Shown: positions 59,982 to 64,000 of the stretch, piece after piece
How positions within the stretch are numbered: the stretch's first letter is position 1
Layout of the letters: every line of letters starts with the position of its first letter
Assembly (NCBI GenBank): GCA_020073345.1
Contig: JAIQFI010000019.1
Coordinates: 33,676-97,675, forward strand
Origin: Terriglobia bacterium
Lineage (GTDB): Bacteria; Acidobacteriota; Terriglobia; Bryobacterales; Bryobacteraceae
Reading direction: 5' to 3'
DNA: 64,000 bases
Program-made: the position numbers and the translations under genes
The notes under the pieces: generated by a model
The model's input: only the letters and a program-made list of their open reading frames with translations
Databases searched by the model: none
What the model was told of the DNA's origin: nothing

Positions 59982-62483
59982 AAGGTTTCTCTGGCGGCTG
60001 ATTCGTTGGTCGCGCTCGTTTGCGAATCGCTGGATCCCGTTGAAAATCGACTTGGCGTCCAGGCGCGCCTCGGCGATCACATCCGCCTCCAGGCCTCCGG
60101 TGAGCCACTGGTTATCCCAGTCCGAGGTCAGCGAATACTCGTCCGTCAGCGGACCCACATCGCGCAACGGCCATACCCGCCGGGTTCCCGTGCTGACCAC
60201 CATCAGATCGTAATAAGCCTCAAGCGGCAGAACACTTTTCCGATACGACTCAGGTTGGCGATCGAACAGCTCCTCGCTGATCGCCGCGACGACCTTCACG
60301 TTGATCCCGGCTTCTTCGAGCTTGGGCAGCGTGCTCACCAGGTTCACCGTGGAGCTCGACCCCTGCGTGATGACGTACCCGTGCCTCGGCTTACCCGGAG
60401 CGAAGTCGCGGATCACGTAAAAGCCTTTGGCCGCGGCCCGCAGATCGGTATCGGCGAACTTGCTTCGGTCGGCGACCGGGAAATCCGGGCGGGCGACTTC
60501 GAGCGTGATAATGCCGACTTTGGCTTCGCGCGCGGCGATCTCGGCCGCCGCGAAATACGCTGGAGCCACATCGTTGTAGTCCCAGAAATTCAGGTGAATG
60601 GTCTGCCCGCGCGGGAACAGCTTCCAGACTTGTGGAGCGAAAATGCCGAAGTGCGTGCGCCCGTCGGCCGCCGTCTCGGGACCGGAATGCGCTACCAGAA
60701 TATGCAGTACGCCCATCCGGAACTTGCTGTCCTGATTCTGCTGGCTCCACACGCGCGCTGGCGTGTACATGAGCGGAGTAAATGCTCCGTAGGTTCCGCT
60801 GATGGCCCACACGCCCGCGAACTTATCGGGATCGAGAGACGCATTCTGCCCCGTCAAACCGATAGCGGTGGAAACATTGCCGGCTTCCTGAATCGCAGCT
60901 TTTAAACGGGTTCCGAGGGGATTTGTTTCCGGATCGTAGTGTCCCCACAAGCTGCCGTGCTCGAGGTTGATGGATTCGGAAAGATCGGCCGCGAGGGTCA
61001 GGAAGCGGTTCCCGGTGACGTAATTCATCCACTTGACGATTTCCGAGATGCAGCGCCGTGTTCCGGCCACCTCGCCCGGCTTGCGGAACAAGGCGATGTT
61101 CACCGTCTTCTCGGCGCCCGAGACTGAATTCTTGACCGATACCTTTTGCGGTTCCTCAGGCAGATTCTTCACCCGCAGGCGCTCATCGAGGAACGGATCG
61201 TGCTTAAAATCGATGCGCACCGGCAGATCGTCCTTGAGCGTGTCACCAATCTCCACCAGGCGATCCGCCAGCCAGTCTCCCAGCCCGTTCTTGTCGAGCA
61301 CCGACATGGCGATGTCGATGTTGGTCTTGTACTGGATCAGGCGCTCGCGCGTGTCCTTGGTGGCGCCATCGCGTATGCCCTGGAACGTAACTCCGTAGCG
61401 CTTTTCGAAAGTCTGTGCCAGCGCGATGAAGTACTCGGAGTTCATCTTGAAGGCGTAGGGATGGCTGGGGAAGCCCAGCAATTGCTGACCCGCCTCGGGG
61501 ATTTGGCCGTTCATAGCCGCAGGCCAGTAGCCCTTGGCGGTCTTGCCGATCACCACGATAGGCCGGCGATCCTTTCCGTCCCAATCCTCCATGGTCTTGA
61601 GCGCGCCGACCACCTGGTCATAGTCGTTCCCGTTATCGACGGCGAAGACGTTCCATCCATAGGAGGTCCACTGGTCGATCAAGTTATACGCTTCGAACTT
61701 GGGGTCGATCACACCGCCGAGGAGCGAATCGTCTATGCCCGCGTTGTTGTCGGAAATCATCACGCGCAGGCGCTTGCCGACTTTCAGCGCCAGAGCCTGC
61801 GTCTTGAGCTCTTGCGCGTGACCTTCGGTCATGGCGAACTCGCCTTCAAACGCGATCACTTTAGGCGCGTCGATCGAGGCGCCCATCACGTCCCAGAAGG
61901 CGGCCTTGCCTGCGGCGGTGGCGATGCCGATACCGGACGGCCCGCCGTTCACGTCGTTGGTGACGTCGGTAGTTTCCGCGTGGCCGGCCAGCGCTTTAAT
62001 TCCACGCGCCTTGGCTTGCGCGAACAACGGGTGATCCGCGAGTCCGTTGTCCTGAAGGATGGTCTTCATCGCACCCGCTCCGCGTCGGAACCCGAGCGCG
62101 TCAATCGGCAGAATCGCGATGCGCGGATCGGCGAAATAGCGCTTGTGGCCGGTGGCTTCGTACTTCCGCGCGAGCGCTTGGCCCATGATCATCCACAAGG
62201 CGTAGCAAGTGGGGATGCAGTGCCCCCCGGCGAGCATGAACTTGTCGCAATACGGATGCTTGGGACGGCGATAATCGTAGCGCAGTCCACCCAGGTCCGG
62301 CCCCGCCAGGTGGATCGCGACGTTGTACGGCGTATACGCCAGGGGTCCGCCGAAATGCCCAGTCTGGGAATAATTTCCCAGCAGCACCAGGGTCATGCAC
62401 GTCATGAACCCGACGTCTTCCAGGCGTTCCCGGTCGTAGGGCGCGGTGAGCCGGTCGAGTTGTGAAAGTGTGGTCGTGGCCAT
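59970..62483 (-). CDS. Large transketolase-like thiamine-diphosphate enzyme
   Basis: 837 residues from the ATG at 62483; an upstream ATG at 62495 is possible and neither has a clear ribosome binding site. TPP-enzyme layout: TGHFGGPLAYTPYNVAIHL and MLAGGHCIPTCYALW in the N-terminal part, diphosphate-binding FEGEFAMTEGHAQE at about 212-225 with NN at 246-247 (GEF in place of the usual GDG), a central pyrimidine domain (WMNYVTGNRFLTLAADLSES), and a C-terminal domain. Longer than E. coli transketolase (663) but close to pyruvate dehydrogenase E1. The reaction may be ketol transfer; not certain. Confidence 0.82.
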   Translation of the reverse strand: MATTTLSQLDRLTAPYDRERLEDVGFMTCMTLVLLGNYSQTGHFGGPLAYTPYNVAIHLAGPDLGGLRYDYRRPKHPYCDKFMLAGGHCIPTCYALWMIMGQALARKYEATGHKRYFADPRIAILPIDALGFRRGAGAMKTILQDNGLADHPLFAQAKARGIKALAGHAETTDVTNDVNGGPSGIGIATAAGKAAFWDVMGASIDAPKVIAFEGEFAMTEGHAQELKTQALALKVGKRLRVMISDNNAGIDDSLLGGVIDPKFEAYNLIDQWTSYGWNVFAVDNGNDYDQVVGALKTMEDWDGKDRRPIVVIGKTAKGYWPAAMNGQIPEAGQQLLGFPSHPYAFKMNSEYFIALAQTFEKRYGVTFQGIRDGATKDTRERLIQYKTNIDIAMSVLDKNGLGDWLADRLVEIGDTLKDDLPVRIDFKHDPFLDERLRVKNLPEEPQKVSVKNSVSGAEKTVNIALFRKPGEVAGTRRCISEIVKWMNYVTGNRFLTLAADLSESINLEHGSLWGHYDPETNPLGTRLKAAIQEAGNVSTAIGLTGQNASLDPDKFAGVWAISGTYGAFTPLMYTPARVWSQQNQDSKFRMGVLHILVAHSGPETAADGRTHFGIFAPQVWKLFPRGQTIHLNFWDYNDVAPAYFAAAEIAAREAKVGIITLEVARPDFPVADRSKFADTDLRAAAKGFYVIRDFAPGKPRHGYVITQGSSSTVNLVSTLPKLEEAGINVKVVAAISEELFDRQPESYRKSVLPLEAYYDLMVVSTGTRRVWPLRDVGPLTDEYSLTSDWDNQWLTGGLEADVIAEARLDAKSIFNGIQRFANERDQRISRQRNLLAD

Positions 62484-62542
62484 GGAATTCGTCATTATCC
62501 CATGGATTGCACGTCTGGCCGATTTTCGCGTCAATGGTCTGT

Positions 62543-62875
62543 ATGAAGCGAATTGTCGTTCTCAGTCTTATCCTCGTGATGGTGGCAGCGGCGTTGGTAT
62601 GGGCCCAACAAAGCAAAGCGCCCACCCTGACGCATCCGCAGTATGAACTACGCTCGGTGTTTCCGCGCGAGACGTCGCCGGCGATGTATGAGCAAGTGTC
62701 CCAGCAAGAGCTCCAGACACTGGCTTCGCAGGGATGGGAGCTGGTGAGCGTGATGCCGTACGTCTACCGCAACGAGGAACGGGGTACCGCATCGAACAAT
62801 AAGCCGGCGGTGACGCAGACTTATCCGGCGTATTTCTTCAAGCGCCTGAGGTTGCTGGAGACTGTAAAACGCTAA
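62543..62875 (+). CDS. Small secreted protein, DUF4177-like
   Basis: 110 residues from the ATG at 62543. Signal peptide (VVLSLILVMVAAALVWAQ), then a compact fold with QQELQTLASQGWELVSVMPYVY, similar to the GWE-V motif of DUF4177-type small proteins. No catalytic residues. Divergent from the transketolase-like gene by 59 bases. Function unknown. Confidence 0.7.
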   Translation: MKRIVVLSLILVMVAAALVWAQQSKAPTLTHPQYELRSVFPRETSPAMYEQVSQQELQTLASQGWELVSVMPYVYRNEERGTASNNKPAVTQTYPAYFFKRLRLLETVKR

Positions 62876-62927
62876 ACGGAACTTCCTACCACCAGCTGTT
62901 GTCCATTACGCAAGAGGGAGATCGAAT

Positions 62928-63818
62928 ATGAACACCGCATTGCTGGTGGGCGCCGTGCTGATGACCTCTGTATTGGCTGCAGCGGAATTGGACGATAGAC
63001 TCGTTCGTCTCATTGGGCCAGACGCGAAGCTCGTTTATGGTGTGGATCTTGATCGCTATGGGAACTCGACTCTGAAAGAGTTCTTTCCAATAGATGCGGA
63101 CGAATACGCCAGCCAGTGGCAAAACGCAGGATCTAAAGTTCTTGAAGTCGTTATCGCGGATGGCGCTGACCCCAGCGGTTCCGGGCGCTTAACGATCTTT
63201 CGAGGAGTGCTATCTCGTCCGGGCGTTACTCCAGCCGATGTTGCCGCCATCGACTACAACGGCGTACTAATCCTTGCAGGCGGTAATCAAAGCATCGCGC
63301 TGCTAGATCCGAACATTGCCATTGCGGGATCTTTCCTGGTGCTGCAGGAAGCGATCGATCGGTGGCAGAAGGCAGCAATCCCCAGCGATCCACTACGCTC
63401 AACGCTTCGCGACCTCAGCCGGAGCTACGATAACTGGTTTCTTGCCAGGAACCCCCTGGAACAGTTGGCTTGGCCGCAGAGGGCTGAATCCGTTTACGCA
63501 AGCAAATTAGTTCAAGCAGTGGAGGCAATTCAGGGAGGAATCAGATTTGGCGCGACGATCGAATTCCATTTGGAGGCGCTTACCAAATCGACGGAGGATG
63601 CTGCTACGGCTGCTGCGATCGCCCGATGGTGGCCGGGATTCATTCAACTAGACAGTCGGGGTGATCCGACAAGCGCCATTCTTGACTTGGCGGAAAATCT
63701 GACGATACTCGCCAATGGGAACGTGGCCTCCCTCTCATTCCGGCTTTCCGAGAGAGGATTGCGGGAACTGTCAGGGAAGCTGCACGCAATGCGAGAAAGT
63801 CCTACGGTCGTCCCGTAG
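62928..63818 (+). CDS. Secreted protein of unknown function
   Basis: 296 residues from the ATG at 62928, with GAGGGAG upstream. Signal peptide (LLVGAVLMTSVLAAA), then LDDRLVRLIGPDAKLVYGVDLDRYGNSTLKEF split over beta and helix, a beta-rich middle (NGVLILAGGNQSIALLDPNIAIAG) and a helical end. The pattern suggests a globular periplasmic protein; I do not recognise the family. Codon use looks a little less GC-biased than its neighbours. It overlaps the convergent gene below by 17 bases. Confidence 0.7.
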   Translation: MNTALLVGAVLMTSVLAAAELDDRLVRLIGPDAKLVYGVDLDRYGNSTLKEFFPIDADEYASQWQNAGSKVLEVVIADGADPSGSGRLTIFRGVLSRPGVTPADVAAIDYNGVLILAGGNQSIALLDPNIAIAGSFLVLQEAIDRWQKAAIPSDPLRSTLRDLSRSYDNWFLARNPLEQLAWPQRAESVYASKLVQAVEAIQGGIRFGATIEFHLEALTKSTEDAATAAAIARWWPGFIQLDSRGDPTSAILDLAENLTILANGNVASLSFRLSERGLRELSGKLHAMRESPTVVP

Positions 63819-64000
63819 GCGCGGTTGCGGCGGCTTCGAACTGGAGCTCCAGCGTAGCGCCGGGCGCTACCGCGGACCATTGAAGGAATAGCTCGCTCCG
63901 CTTCTTTTTGACGCGCACGATTTCGTCGAAGCTCAGCTTACGCGTTCCTACCATGGCCGCAGACTCGTTGAATTCGTCGACAGTCCAGATGACACCGCTT
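63802..64000 (-). CDS. Unknown protein, C-terminal 65 residues only
   Basis: A frame on the minus strand is open from the window edge to a TAG at 63804-63802. It reads SGVIWTVDEFNESAAMVG, then FDEIVRVKKKRSELFLQW and TLELQFEAAATAPTGRP at the end. The fragment is not a shadow of the plus-strand gene, since most of it lies beyond that gene's stop. No family is recognised. It converges on the secreted unknown and overlaps its last 17 bases. Confidence 0.55.
   Translation of the reverse strand, partial: SGVIWTVDEFNESAAMVGTRKLSFDEIVRVKKKRSELFLQWSAVAPGATLELQFEAAATAPTGRP

Noticed and set aside
61146..62465. A 439-codon open frame on the plus strand
   Set aside because: Antisense to the transketolase-like gene; composition typical of a shadow frame.
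1..64000. tRNA or rRNA genes
   Set aside because: No cloverleaf-like arms with TTCGA loops or rRNA signature sequence were noticed in the intergenic gaps; a covariance-model search would be decisive.

Overview
The window looks like chromosomal DNA of an acidobacterium, most likely of the Solibacter/Bryobacter (Bryobacterales) type. It is GC-rich and crowded with secreted proteins. It carries several families typical of that phylum: a VWFA-related acidobacterial protein, two tandem MacB/FtsX-like orphan permeases (ADOP type), two DUF6152-like proteins, short c-type cytochromes resembling the photosynthetic reaction-centre cytochrome subunit, and proteins with CarboxypepD_reg-like domains. I see no phage, insertion sequence, CRISPR array, tRNA or rRNA. 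No gap between genes exceeds about 250 bases.

Layout. 1-4304: end of a sugar-phosphate isomerase-like gene, a diheme cytochrome c, a PQQ-type dehydrogenase and a secreted CarboxypepD_reg protein. 4461-6786: membrane protein, LytS-type kinase and LytTR regulator, all overlapping by ATGA. 6807-10062: aldo/keto reductase and a GMC oxidoreductase with its small TAT-exported subunit. 10079-13388: DUF6152 protein, MscS channel, DUF2934 protein and glgC. 13385-14840 (minus): a beta-propeller gene broken by one in-frame TAG, and a cupin. 14951-16870: VWFA protein. 16855-23171 (minus): a tight operon of a metallo-beta-lactamase-fold protein, an aldonate dehydratase of the IlvD/Edd family, two paralogous secreted DUF8021-like proteins around a cupin, and an esterase; a divergent MFS transporter (23210-24502) could import the sugar acid. 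24590-30860: DUF6152, cytochrome, GlcG/HbpS, NHL-type propeller, aquaporin and fdhA, with two clear terminators.

30914-35850 holds the tandem permeases. 35854-39948 holds OsmC, an FMN-binding protein, an amidohydrolase, DinB, an exported SAM methyltransferase and an exported thioredoxin-like protein. 40050-43985 is the housekeeping block rplM-rpsI, rpsB-tsf-pyrH-frr. 44037-48417 is a coupled trio: an active M16 peptidase, an inactive M16 homologue with an extra domain, and a stand-alone protein that may resemble this extra domain. 48418-51352 (minus) is an intact response-regulator/HWE-type kinase followed by a large kinase-like protein whose catalytic residues are lost. 51435-57940 holds a cytochrome/copper-monooxygenase-like protein, a hairpin-rich intergenic region, a dehydrogenase/decarboxylase operon, a lactonase-like protein coupled to a SET-domain protein, and a serine hydrolase coupled to a cytochrome. 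57891-64000 holds an MFS transporter, a MaoC-like hydratase, a large transketolase-like enzyme and small secreted unknowns.

Taken together the genes suggest an aerobic heterotroph that oxidises sugars, sugar acids and alcohols partly in the periplasm through PQQ, flavin and cytochrome c modules. No single unmistakable new system stands out. The best candidates are the intact-kinase/pseudokinase pair, the M16 trio, the aldonate dehydratase/DUF8021-like operon, and the family of two-base-loop palindromes between genes.
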